A DNA stretch of 64,000 bases, from NCBI RefSeq assembly GCF_034377285.1, contig NZ_CP139716.1, positions 1 to 64,000 of the forward strand. The letters run 5' to 3'. A model generated the notes under the pieces. It searched no databases. It saw only the letters and a list, made by a program, of their open reading frames with translations, and was not told the DNA's origin. Origin of the DNA: Thalassobaculum sp. OXR-137 (lineage in GTDB: Bacteria > Pseudomonadota > Alphaproteobacteria > Thalassobaculales > Thalassobaculaceae). The first letter of the stretch is position 1. Every line of letters starts with the position of its first letter. The translations under genes were made by a program, and so were the position numbers. Shown piece by piece: positions 35,684 through 44,328 of the stretch.

Positions 35684-35948
35684 GGAGTCTCCACCCCTCC
35701 GTCCAGCGGCCGATGAACAGTCGGAATACTGGAAACACCATTGAATCAGGGAATTAGGCATCAAGTTCTACGTTCGCAGAAAACGATACAAGATAACCGT
35801 CGTCAAGGGACAAAAAATGCCCGTCGTCCTCGCCGTATCGCACAATCCTACCCTGAAGGCTCGCCCCACAACACCGCCCACCTCTGCGACAACACGCAGC
35901 CTAGCCCTCTGGCCGGCCCATAGAACAAGCCGGCCCCCATGCCTCCGA

Positions 35949-36764
35949 CTAGCTGACCGATAGAACACGGCCCTCCCTGCCCGACAGCGCGACTGCTGAA
36001 AGGACGCCGGTCGCATACGCCCCGGTATCGACGGCGATTCGGTTCCGGTGCAGTTCGACATCCGGGACGATCGTGTGTCCGTGAACGATTACCTTGTCGA
36101 ACGGAGCCCGGTGCCGAAGGAAGGGTTCCCGGATCCAGAGCAGGTCTTCCAGCGCCTGATCCTCGAGGCGGCGGCCGGCCCGCACGCCGGCGTGCACGAA
36201 GCCGTAGTCGCCGTAGCTGACCATCGGCTCCAACCGCTCCAGGAACGACCGATGCTCGCCGGGCAGCGCTCGGACGAAGCGATCGCGCAGGTCGCGGCAT
36301 CGATCGGCATCGACGACACCGATCGACGCGCGAACCCCATAGCTCTGCAGCGTCTGGACGCCGCCGAAAGACAGCCATTCCGGCCGATCCTCCGGGGACT
36401 CCAGGAAGTCGAGCATCGCCTGCTCGTGATTGCCCATCAGCAGATGGATGGTGAAGCCGGGTAGCGGGTCGCCGTTCAGAATATCGATGACCCCGCGGCT
36501 GTCGGCACCCCGGTCTACGTAGTCGCCGAGGAACACGGCAATGCATTCCCGACCCACACCATGCTCGGCCGCATCCCGACGGATCTCCTCCAGCATGTGT
36601 TCAAGCAGGGCACTCTCGCCGTGGATGTCGCCGACTGCGTATATCAATGCTCCCTCCGGCGCCGCGGGCGGCAGAGCGGCCGGATACGCCCCCCATTCAG
36701 CGGCCGGACCCGACATCGCGCGTTGGCCGAAGAGTGAGCGGAACAGGTCTCGCAGGCGGTTCAT
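35949..36764 (-). CDS. PPP-family metallophosphatase (serine/threonine phosphatase or ApaH-like)
   Basis: The 271-residue enzyme has the full set of PPP metal motifs: YAVGDIHGESALLEHML near 45, FLGDYVDRGADSRGVID near 78, LLMGNHEQAMLDFLE near 108, and late His residues in GFVHAGVRAG and VIVHGHTIVPDVELH. Such enzymes remove phosphate from proteins or cleave Ap4A. It starts next to the divergent Wza-like gene inside a locus that also encodes a Wzc-type kinase. Counteracting that kinase is an attractive idea, but Wzc phosphatases are usually of the low-molecular-weight or PHP type. Confidence 0.85.
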   Translation of the reverse strand: MNRLRDLFRSLFGQRAMSGPAAEWGAYPAALPPAAPEGALIYAVGDIHGESALLEHMLEEIRRDAAEHGVGRECIAVFLGDYVDRGADSRGVIDILNGDPLPGFTIHLLMGNHEQAMLDFLESPEDRPEWLSFGGVQTLQSYGVRASIGVVDADRCRDLRDRFVRALPGEHRSFLERLEPMVSYGDYGFVHAGVRAGRRLEDQALEDLLWIREPFLRHRAPFDKVIVHGHTIVPDVELHRNRIAVDTGAYATGVLSAVALSGREGRVLSVS

Positions 36765-36862
36765 GAGCGCGGGAAGATCATGGGAACGGGTCGACTCGTG
36801 CCGGCATTCGCATATAGGAATAAGGGACTGTGTCCGTCAAACTTCCAGGGGTTAACCCGCTT

Positions 36863-37447
36863 ATGCCACGAAAGCTGACTGTCGGTCTCTGCCTTGCAAC
36901 AAGCCTCTGCCTCGGCCTTGCCGGTTGTGTGACGCGTGGGTCGTTTCCGGACCAAGAAGCTCCGATGACGGCCGGCATCTCGGTGGAAGGCTATCGGCTT
37001 GAACCTGGCAACCGGGTGCGGATCGTAGTCTTCAACGAACCAAACCTCTCCGGCGACTTCACGCTGGACTCCATCGGCAACATCACCCTCCCGCTCATTG
37101 GCAATGTCCCGGGTAGCGGGGTTACCGCACGGGAACTGGCCGACCGGATCGCCGATCAGCTTAAGCGCCAGCACATTTTACAGGACCCGAACGTGTCGGT
37201 GGAGGTTCAAACCTTCCGTCCGTTCTATGTTCTCGGCGAGGTGCGGGAACCCGGTGAGTTCCCCTATACCTCCGGCATGACCGTGCTGAGTGCGATCGCC
37301 CGGGCCGGCGGCTACGACTATCGGGCCCGTGAGGGAGAAGTCGTCCTGGTGCGCGTTGTCGGACAGGAGCAGACCGAGTACCGGGCGTCGGAACTCACGC
37401 CGATCCTGCCGGGCGACATCGTCAAGGTACTCGAGCGGCGCTTCTAA
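36863..37447 (+). CDS. Wza-like polysaccharide export lipoprotein
   Basis: The protein has a lipoprotein signal (LATSLCLGLAGC, lipidated Cys at 22 of the ATG-36863 protein) and a Poly_export domain at about 45-125 (YRLEPGNRVRIVVFNEPNLS, DSIGNITLPLIGNVPGSGVT). An SLBB domain follows at about 130-175 (FYVLGEVREPGEFPYTSGMT). At about 194 residues it is a short Wza homologue that lacks the C-terminal membrane-spanning helix of E. coli Wza. The separate outer-membrane barrel at 34373-35683 may supply the pore. An upstream ATG at 36830 would spoil the signal peptide spacing. Confidence 0.88.
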   Translation: MPRKLTVGLCLATSLCLGLAGCVTRGSFPDQEAPMTAGISVEGYRLEPGNRVRIVVFNEPNLSGDFTLDSIGNITLPLIGNVPGSGVTARELADRIADQLKRQHILQDPNVSVEVQTFRPFYVLGEVREPGEFPYTSGMTVLSAIARAGGYDYRAREGEVVLVRVVGQEQTEYRASELTPILPGDIVKVLERRF

Positions 37448-37468
37448 CCTCGGACACCCGCGGAGGCC

Positions 37469-38548
37469 TCAGCTCGGGCTCGCTGTGAAGATGTTGGTGT
37501 CGGGCTCCGCGACCGGCGTCAAGGTCGTATTGTCATTCGTCGTGGTAGCCGGATTGTTCGTCGCCCCGGGATTATTCGTGGTCACTTCGGTGGTTGGGCT
37601 CTGCCCGCCAAGAATCGCATTGGTCTGGGAGGCGTTTCCTGGGTTGATCGAGTTCAAGGCCGTCGAACTGCTGGCCCGGTTGATCGTCTGGGTCACCTGC
37701 TGACCCGCACCGGGTGCAGACGCGGCCACCGTCTGGCTGGTCACAGCCGAATAACTGTTGGCGAGAACCTGGATCGCCTGAGCGGGGGAGGCCTGATAGA
37801 CGGCCGGCTGCGTCACGACGTTGGAAACGGTGACCGCCATCTGGGCCGTGGCTGCTGGTGCGACCTGTTGGGCCTCAGGCCGGACCAAGATCCGTCCCGC
37901 CGTCGTCACCACCGCTAAGGTCTGCCCCGGGGCGGACGATCCGATCTGCTGGGGGGCCACCGCCTGAACCGAGGCTCCGGCGAGCTGAACAGCGGCTGAT
38001 GGCGATACGGCCAGAATGTTCTCGGCCGTGGTAACCGCCTGCGACGCGACACTGGCGATGAGACCGGCATTGTTGGTCGTGACCGCGGCCGCGACGGCGG
38101 CGTTGGCGAGCTGGGCCACCGCTTCCGGAGCGACTCGCTGGGTCGCCGGCGACACGAATATGCGGGCCGCGGTGGTCAGCACGCTCTCGGTCTGCTGCGG
38201 AGCCGACGTCTGCACCGGTTGATTGGCGACCGACTGCACCGCTGCTCCAGCCGCCTGAATGGCCGCCTGCGGATTGGAGGCCACCAGGCTCTCCGCCGCC
38301 GCCACGACCTGACTGGCGAGAGTCGCCTGGGTCGCCGGGTTCCCGCCGCTGAGCACGGAGATTGCCTGCAATACCGCCTGGCCGTTTCCGCTGAGTACGG
38401 CTGCGCGCAATGCCGGCGGAAGGGTGTTGATCCCTTGTGCACCGGAGCCGGAAACCTGGGCCAGGACCGGCGTCGTCGTCGCGATCAGTGGCGCGACAAG
38501 GCAAACGGCGGACACGAGACCGATCAGCAATGGTCTGCTCGAACGCAT
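37469..38548 (-). CDS. Secreted Ala/Gln/Thr-rich protein with 90-residue tandem repeats, function unknown
   Basis: A 359-residue protein with a signal peptide (about 1-31, ending TPVLAQ). Residues 79-148 and 169-238 are repeats offset by exactly 90: SQVVAAAESLVASNPQAAIQ pairs with SQAVTTAENILAVSPSAAVQ, and TTAARIFVSPATQRVAP with TTAGRILVRPEAQQVAP. A third, shortened copy begins near 254 (SPAQAIQVLANSYSAVTSQ). The C-terminal 70 residues are Asn/Thr/Pro-rich and disordered-looking. No enzyme motif is seen. The repeats look helical and amphipathic. It lies tail to tail with the Wza-like gene, so a structural role in the matrix or envelope is possible. Confidence 0.7.
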   Translation of the reverse strand: MRSSRPLLIGLVSAVCLVAPLIATTTPVLAQVSGSGAQGINTLPPALRAAVLSGNGQAVLQAISVLSGGNPATQATLASQVVAAAESLVASNPQAAIQAAGAAVQSVANQPVQTSAPQQTESVLTTAARIFVSPATQRVAPEAVAQLANAAVAAAVTTNNAGLIASVASQAVTTAENILAVSPSAAVQLAGASVQAVAPQQIGSSAPGQTLAVVTTAGRILVRPEAQQVAPAATAQMAVTVSNVVTQPAVYQASPAQAIQVLANSYSAVTSQTVAASAPGAGQQVTQTINRASSSTALNSINPGNASQTNAILGGQSPTTEVTTNNPGATNNPATTTNDNTTLTPVAEPDTNIFTASPS

Positions 38549-38733
38549 GGGAAACCTTCCGGTAGGGCGATTGCGGTCGGCAACAATACCTTACCAATCC
38601 GCGACGATCCACACATGCCGAGCGGCATATAAGGGTCCGTGCCGGTCAATACTCGCCTCGCTGCGAGACGTCGCGCTTGCCTGGCAGCCCCGATGGTGCA
38701 AGGTGGGGCATTGCTCCATCGTCAGGCAAACCA

Positions 38734-39936
38734 GTGCGCATCGCCGTCTCGACCATCGGTCGGTTCCACAGTTTCGATCTCGCCTGCCAACTCGCGGCGC
38801 GCAACATGCTTGCTGTCGTCTACACCGGCTATCCGCGCTTCAAGCTGGCCAATACGGGCGTCGCTGCCGAAGCGGTCAGGACGTTCCCCTGGGTCCAGAC
38901 GCCCTACATGGCGCTCATGCGCTACGGCTGGTTCCAGCGCTGGCTGGACGTTCCCTGGGCCCGGGTCGCGCGCCGGACATTCGATGCCCATGTGGCACGC
39001 AGCCTGGTGGACTGCGACCTCGTCAGCATCCTGTCCGGCTTCGGGATGAGGACGGGCGAAGCCGCTCGGCAACGCGGTATCAGGGTCGTCTGCGACCGGG
39101 GCTCAAGCCATATCCTCACCCAGGACGCCCTCCTGCGGGAGGAGTACGACCGGGTCGGCCTGAGATGGCGGGGGATCGACCCGGACGTGATCGACCGGGA
39201 ACTTGCGGAGTACGAGACCGCCGACGCCATTAGCGTGCCCTCGACCTTCGTGCGCGACAGCTTTCTGCGGCATGGCGTGGCGCCCGACAAGATGCTGTTC
39301 GCGCCGTATGGCGTGGACCTGCGCGGCTACCAACGAGCCTGCCCTCGTGACCGAGAGTTCAGGGTGTTGTTCGTGGGCGGCCTCTCGGTTCGCAAAGGCC
39401 TGCACGATCTCCTGGCGGCGTTCCGCCTAGCCGACCTGAAGGACGCGCGTCTCGTGCTGGTCGGCAGTGCAACGCCCGAGACGACAACCTTGCTCGGCGG
39501 CAGCGTTCCGGAAGACGTCGAGTTGACCGGGCACCTCTCCCGCGACGGCGTGATCCGGGAGATGTCACGCGCGAGCGTGATGGTCCTGCCGTCCGTCGAA
39601 GAGGGACTCGCCCTGGTGATGGCCCAAGCCCTCTCATGCGGCTGCCCGGTGATCGCGTCGACCCACACAGGAGCCGAAGACCTGTTCTGCGACGATCGCG
39701 AAGGCTTCGTCGTGCCGATCAGGGACCCGGACGCCATCGCCGACCGGCTGACCCGGCTGCACGAAGACCGGGACCTCCTCGCCCGAATGTCGGATGCGGC
39801 CGCGGCGCGCGTCGGAGCGATCGGCGGCTGGCAGGACTACGGCGACCGGATCGAGCGCGGCTACCGCGCGATTGTCGACGGCGGCTCGCCAGCCGTGCCG
39901 GTACGGTCCTCGGCACAGAACAGCAGGTCGATCTGA
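38734..39936 (+). CDS. Glycosyltransferase family 4
   Basis: A GT-B fold enzyme of about 400 residues. The C-terminal donor-binding half is clear: FRVLFVGGLSVRKGLHDLLA near 220, LVGSATPETTTLL, VELTGHLSRDGV and VLPSVEEGLALVMAQALSCG followed by CPVIAST, with the conserved Glu pair near 300. The GTG at 38734 starts the protein at VRIAVSTIGRFHSFDLACQL, a normal N-terminal beta strand; an ATG at 38677 adds a Gly/Pro-rich stretch without function. Its end overlaps the convergent FkbM gene by 76 bases, unusually long. Donor and acceptor are unknown. Confidence 0.82.
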   Translation: MRIAVSTIGRFHSFDLACQLAARNMLAVVYTGYPRFKLANTGVAAEAVRTFPWVQTPYMALMRYGWFQRWLDVPWARVARRTFDAHVARSLVDCDLVSILSGFGMRTGEAARQRGIRVVCDRGSSHILTQDALLREEYDRVGLRWRGIDPDVIDRELAEYETADAISVPSTFVRDSFLRHGVAPDKMLFAPYGVDLRGYQRACPRDREFRVLFVGGLSVRKGLHDLLAAFRLADLKDARLVLVGSATPETTTLLGGSVPEDVELTGHLSRDGVIREMSRASVMVLPSVEEGLALVMAQALSCGCPVIASTHTGAEDLFCDDREGFVVPIRDPDAIADRLTRLHEDRDLLARMSDAAAARVGAIGGWQDYGDRIERGYRAIVDGGSPAVPVRSSAQNSRSI

Positions 39937-40631
39937 ACGCATCGACCGTCGCCGTCCGTCCACGGACTGCACGCGGCAACCGGCTCGAAGCCAGCGTCGT
40001 GCAGCCAGCGCACAAGGTCCCCGATCAGGGGCTGGCCATCGTAGAACGCCACGAAGGATGCCTCGACGAGGACGTAACTGACGGTGTCGAGCAAGCTCCG
40101 TCCGCCGCGCAGAGCCGCCAGTTCTCCACCCTGGATGTCGAGCTTCAGCAAGATCGGCCTCGGCAGGTCCCGAAGCTCGGCCAGCCCGTCCAGGCATAGG
40201 GCGGTCACCGCTGCCGTTCCCACGCTCCCACTTCCCGGAACAGCAGCGGTCATGCGGTCACCGATCGGCAGCAGCGACGAGCAGTCCGCCCGGCCGGAGA
40301 GCTGAAGCTCGGCGCGGCCCTCCCGATCGGATACCGCGGCCTCATGAAGGACGACCTGCCGTTGCGAGGCGAACAGCCGGCGAAAGACAGCCGCCGCTTC
40401 CGAGTGCGGCTCGAAGGCGACCACGGGCGCCTCCGGGAACCGCGCGGTCGCCAGCAGCGCGAACTGCCCCTTGTTGGCGCCGACATCGACGATCGACGCC
40501 ACCTGAATCCCGTCGAGCAGCGGCGCCAGCTCGATGGCCGCCCCCACCCCGTACCTCAGTCCTCGTCTCAGCGCCGGATCGCCGAGCAGTCGGCACAGCT
40601 TCCGTGCTTTCCGGAGCGGCTCCCGGATCAT
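39861..40631 (-). CDS. FkbM-family methyltransferase (third copy)
   Basis: The 256-residue protein has SIVDVGANKGQFALLATARF near 45 as SAM motif and ILLKLDIQGGELAALRGGRS near 160 as the FkbM hallmark, with Gln-Gly in place of the commoner Glu-Gly. The start at 40631 overlaps the stop of the upstream CgeB-like gene by four bases, so it is the last gene of a three-gene minus-strand run. It probably methylates a sugar added by the two transferases before it. Overlap with the convergent glycosyltransferase gene is 76 bases; both C-termini look natural. Confidence 0.85.
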   Translation of the reverse strand: MIREPLRKARKLCRLLGDPALRRGLRYGVGAAIELAPLLDGIQVASIVDVGANKGQFALLATARFPEAPVVAFEPHSEAAAVFRRLFASQRQVVLHEAAVSDREGRAELQLSGRADCSSLLPIGDRMTAAVPGSGSVGTAAVTALCLDGLAELRDLPRPILLKLDIQGGELAALRGGRSLLDTVSYVLVEASFVAFYDGQPLIGDLVRWLHDAGFEPVAACSPWTDGDGRCVQIDLLFCAEDRTGTAGEPPSTIAR

Positions 40632-41746
40632 GACAGCCCGACCTGCGTCCGACGCGACGCGACAATGACACGCGCCCGATCCACCAGTCCGGCGCCCAGG
40701 CGTCCGTCGATCTCTGCGAGGGCCGCCGCCTGCCGCTCGTCGTTCGAATAGCCCGACGTCCAGGCCCGCACAGCACCGGCGCGCGCAATCGCGTGGCGGG
40801 CCCTCTCGTGTCGCAGATAGTACGCCGCTTTCTCCGCCGCCTCGTCGACGTCGCCGAAAAAGCACGCCTCGAGATCCTCGGCGAATGTCGCGGTCTGACC
40901 CTCGGTGCGTTCGCCCAGGAGGAAACCGCCGCTCGCGGCGATCTCGAAGCTTCGATGGGCGACCGGGTCACGATGGGCATGGGTGATCAGGCCCAGGCAG
41001 ATGTCGGCATTCCAGATCGCGCGGCGATACTCGTCCCCCACGGCCTCGGGCATGAAGCGTACATTCTCGCCGGACGTCGCAATGTGCGGCGCCCATCGGT
41101 TGCCCCGCACCGTGACCGGCAAGCCTCTCCGGCCGAGTTCCCCGATCAGGCCGGGCCGGTCGCCATAGGGCGAGCCAATGAAGCACACCCGATGTTCGGC
41201 CGCCGGTGACTCCCCGATGGCCTGCGGGTCCACGTTGGCCTGCGGGTAATGGACCATCGGATCGAAGGCGAGCGGCATCAGCACGACGTGCGATGCCCCC
41301 GCCGCCCGGTAGTCGTCGACGCTCGACGGTCTCGGGACGACGTTCACGTCGTAGTGCGGGATGCACTTGCGGATGAGCCGCCAGCCCGGTTCTCCCGGCA
41401 GCGTACTGTACGGATTGTCGATCACGTAGTTCACGAGGAGGATGCCAAGCCGCCGCAGCCGGTCGAGGGTCGAGCGCCACACGAAGGTCGGCTTGTCGAA
41501 CCAGACCAGATCGGGGCGGACGTCGCGGCAGAACGCGACGAGATCGGCGTTGAGGCGCCGCACGACCAGATCCGCGAGCAACCGTATCCGCAGAGCCGAG
41601 GCGAGCCGGCCGCCGGCCGCGGCATAGGGCGCCGTGTCGAACTCAAGGACCTCGATCCCCAGTCGACGGAACGCATCGGAGCGGTGCCGGCTGGTGGTGC
41701 CCCGGCTCAGGTCGCCGACGCTGGCCATGCGCAGAGTGACGGTCAT
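40628..41746 (-). CDS. CgeB-like glycosyltransferase
   Basis: A 372-residue protein resembling the CgeB/YkvP group of GT-B glycosyltransferases. LVWFDKPTFVWRSTLDRLRR near 80 and HYDVNVVPRPSSVDDYRAAG near 130 belong to the N-terminal domain. The C-terminal part has VCFIGSPYGDRPGLIGELGR near 190, NADICLGLITHAHRDPVAHR near 250 and SFEIAASGGFLLGERT. These match the family's pattern of a His-Arg-Phe-Glu segment in the donor site. It overlaps both neighbours by four bases. The substrate is unknown. Confidence 0.75.
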   Translation of the reverse strand: MTVTLRMASVGDLSRGTTSRHRSDAFRRLGIEVLEFDTAPYAAAGGRLASALRIRLLADLVVRRLNADLVAFCRDVRPDLVWFDKPTFVWRSTLDRLRRLGILLVNYVIDNPYSTLPGEPGWRLIRKCIPHYDVNVVPRPSSVDDYRAAGASHVVLMPLAFDPMVHYPQANVDPQAIGESPAAEHRVCFIGSPYGDRPGLIGELGRRGLPVTVRGNRWAPHIATSGENVRFMPEAVGDEYRRAIWNADICLGLITHAHRDPVAHRSFEIAASGGFLLGERTEGQTATFAEDLEACFFGDVDEAAEKAAYYLRHERARHAIARAGAVRAWTSGYSNDERQAAALAEIDGRLGAGLVDRARVIVASRRTQVGLS

Positions 41747-42924
41747 CGACCCGCCATGACGGCAACCGCCTGTCTCCAGATGAGATCGCTGGTCACCCGG
41801 ACATCCAAGTATCGCTCAACGTAGCGGCGTCCGGCCTTGCCCATCTCCGACAGGGCTTGCGGCGACATCGCCTGCAACCGCCCGATGCCCTCCGCGATCG
41901 CATTGTCCATCTCGTGCCCGAAAACCACGCCAAACCCCTCGGCCTCGGCATGATCCCAGGCCAGGCCAGCGGCTACCAGCACCGGCCGGTCGCTCGCAAG
42001 CGCCTCGGCGACGACGTTGCCGAAGTTTTCCCGCAGGTCGTCATCCTCGATCCCCGACGGCAGGACCAGGGCGTCGGACTCCTGCAGCACCGCGCGCATC
42101 CCTGCGCGATCCTGCCAACCCAGCAGGCTGACGCCGTGCGTCGCGGCCGCCTCGGCCTCGACCTGCCGGCCATAGTCCCCCTCGCCTACTCCGACGATGC
42201 TGAGCCGGTCGCCCGGACGGCGTTGCGCGGACCAGACCCGCAGAAACCGGCGGATGCCCTTTTCCGGCGAGAACCGCCCGAAGTAGCATAGCGCCATCCC
42301 GCCATCGGCAGCCCGGGGCGGCAGCGGCTGCCAACGCGTCAGATCGACTCCATTCGGAACCACGGTCACCGGCACACCCGGCAGCAGCTCGTCGAGACCC
42401 TTCTCTTCCAAATGGCTCGTTAGGCACAGTCCGCGGGCCCGACGCAGCATCGGAAGTACAAGCCACCGGTACAGATGGCGCTTCAGGGGCTTTCGCGCCT
42501 CGATCACCGCCAGATGCGTGGCCATAAGGCCGGCGTGCGGCATGACCAGCATCGGCCGGCCGAAGGTGACGCAGACGAGCTTGGCTATCAGGGTCGGCCA
42601 GGTTCCGAGCCCACTGACCACCACCAAACGGGCCCCGTGGCACGCCCGGAACACGGCCGGCAGTGCGCCAAGCCCGAATCCCCATTTACGCCCGAAACGA
42701 GATCGGTAGAGCTCGACCGGCACCGTCTCCGGAAGTCCGAGATCCGCAGCCCTTATCGGAGCCCCATGTGAAGCGTCGGAAGCGCAAACACGAAAAGAGC
42801 GGCCATTCTCCGCCAGGGCATTTACCAGGGCGCCGGTCGCCTCGGCGATCCCGCCAAATCCTTTCGACGGCGCGATATGCGTGGTGATGACCGCAAGATC
42901 GATCCCCCCGCCCGTCCTGCTCAT
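41743..42924 (-). CDS. Glycosyltransferase family 4
   Basis: A GT-B enzyme of 393 residues. The N-terminal Gly-rich loop KGFGGIAEATGALVNALAEN near 15-35 positions the acceptor domain. The donor domain shows VPNGVDLTRWQPLPPR near 190, LCYFGRFSPEKGIRRFLRVW near 215, LSIVGVGEGDYG and ENFGNVVAEALASDRPVLVA near 315, the usual EX7E-type region. It heads the three-gene minus-strand run ending in the FkbM gene. The sugar is not predictable from sequence alone. Confidence 0.85.
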   Translation of the reverse strand: MSRTGGGIDLAVITTHIAPSKGFGGIAEATGALVNALAENGRSFRVCASDASHGAPIRAADLGLPETVPVELYRSRFGRKWGFGLGALPAVFRACHGARLVVVSGLGTWPTLIAKLVCVTFGRPMLVMPHAGLMATHLAVIEARKPLKRHLYRWLVLPMLRRARGLCLTSHLEEKGLDELLPGVPVTVVPNGVDLTRWQPLPPRAADGGMALCYFGRFSPEKGIRRFLRVWSAQRRPGDRLSIVGVGEGDYGRQVEAEAAATHGVSLLGWQDRAGMRAVLQESDALVLPSGIEDDDLRENFGNVVAEALASDRPVLVAAGLAWDHAEAEGFGVVFGHEMDNAIAEGIGRLQAMSPQALSEMGKAGRRYVERYLDVRVTSDLIWRQAVAVMAGR

Positions 42925-43209
42925 TCCGTGCCCGCCCTTGTCCGGAGTCTCGTACGAACGATTGACCGTCGCCCGTTGACCTAGTAGCGAAAATATCCTG
43001 CAGACGTAACGGGATTCTCAAGTGCACCAACCGCCGCCGAGACGGTCACCGCAGCGAGGTTCGGGCAATGCCCCCGCTCGGCGCCAACCAAAGCCGCCCG
43101 CTGTCGGCGCGTGTGGGGAAGTCGCCGCATATGGCTGCGGACGACAGGGTCCGCTGGCCGACCTCCGGACGCCGGCGGCGTTTCAAGATGGCATGGCACC
43201 GCTGACACC

Positions 43210-44322
43210 ATGACCCACTCCCTGCGTGTCCTGCTTCTGGTCAGCGACGCCTTCGGCGGGCATGGAGGGATCGCACGGTTCAACCGCGATCTGACGGAAG
43301 CCTTGTCCGCGTCCGGAGCGGTCCGCGAAGTCGTCGTCCTGCCGCGCCGTGTCCCCGAGGCGCCCAAACTGCCATCCGAGGCGATCGTGCAACTCCCGGC
43401 GCCGCAGAACAAGGCGAGCTACTCGCTGCGCGCGCTGCGCACCGCCGCGGACGGGTTCGACGTCGTTGTTTGCGGTCATGTCAATCTGCTGCCGGTCGCC
43501 GCAGCCGCGCGTCTGCTCGCCAGCCGGCCCGGGCGGGCGGCGCGTCTGGCCCTGATCCTCCACGGGGTCGATGCCTGGCAGCCGGTAGCGGTCCCCGGTC
43601 TGTCCGGCGTCGACCTGGTCGTATCGGTCAGCGAGTTCACCATGGAGCGTTTCCTCGACTGGTCCCGTTTCCCACGCGAGCGGTCAGTCGTGCTGCCGAA
43701 CACCTACGACGAGACGCTGCGCCCCGGCCCGAAACCGGCCGACCTCGTCCGCCGCTACCGGCTGGACGGCCGCGACGTCGTGATGATTCTCGCCAGGCTC
43801 GACACCACCGACCGCGGCAAGGGCGTCGCCGAAATGCTGGCCGTCCTGCCGGCACTGGCCCGGGCGCGGCCGACCGTCTCCTACCTGGTCTGCGGAAACG
43901 GCGACGACCGTGCCTGGCTCGCCGACGAAGCCCGGCGCCATGGCGTCCACGACCGGGTCGTCTTTGCCGGTTTCGTCAGCGAGGAGGAGAAGGCCGCTCA
44001 CTACCGGCTCGCCGACGCCTTCGTGCTGTGCGGGCACCAGGAGGGCTTCGGGATCGTCCTCCTGGAGGCCATCGCCTGCGGGATTCCCGTTGTCGCCTCC
44101 GTTGCGGACGGGTCGCGCGAAGCGGTGCTGGGCGGCGAACTCGGCGAACTCGCCGATCCGGCCGACCCCGAGAGCCTGCGCGACGCGGTGCTTCGCGCGC
44201 TGGGCCGACCGACAGAGGACCACAGGGCCCGGCTCGCCGCGGCATTCGGGCGAGACGTCTTCACTGAACGTGTCACAGGGATCGTGGAACGGCTCCGCGC
44301 GCCCGATGCGACCGCGGACTGA
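43210..44322 (+). CDS. Glycosyltransferase family 4
   Basis: A 370-residue GT-B enzyme starting SLRVLLLVSDAFGGHGGIAR, with the Gly-rich acceptor loop at the N-terminus. The donor half has LPNTYDETLRPGP near 165, MILARLDTTDRGKGVAEMLA near 195, YLVCGNGDDRAWLADEARRH, and CGHQEGFGIVLLEAIACGIP near 275 with both conserved Glu residues. The ATG at 43210 is preferred to 43111, which adds a non-conserved stretch. About 285 bases without a recognised gene separate it from the divergent glycosyltransferase. It is tail to tail with the next one. Confidence 0.86.
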   Translation: MTHSLRVLLLVSDAFGGHGGIARFNRDLTEALSASGAVREVVVLPRRVPEAPKLPSEAIVQLPAPQNKASYSLRALRTAADGFDVVVCGHVNLLPVAAAARLLASRPGRAARLALILHGVDAWQPVAVPGLSGVDLVVSVSEFTMERFLDWSRFPRERSVVLPNTYDETLRPGPKPADLVRRYRLDGRDVVMILARLDTTDRGKGVAEMLAVLPALARARPTVSYLVCGNGDDRAWLADEARRHGVHDRVVFAGFVSEEEKAAHYRLADAFVLCGHQEGFGIVLLEAIACGIPVVASVADGSREAVLGGELGELADPADPESLRDAVLRALGRPTEDHRARLAAAFGRDVFTERVTGIVERLRAPDATAD

Positions 44323-44328
44323 GCGGCC

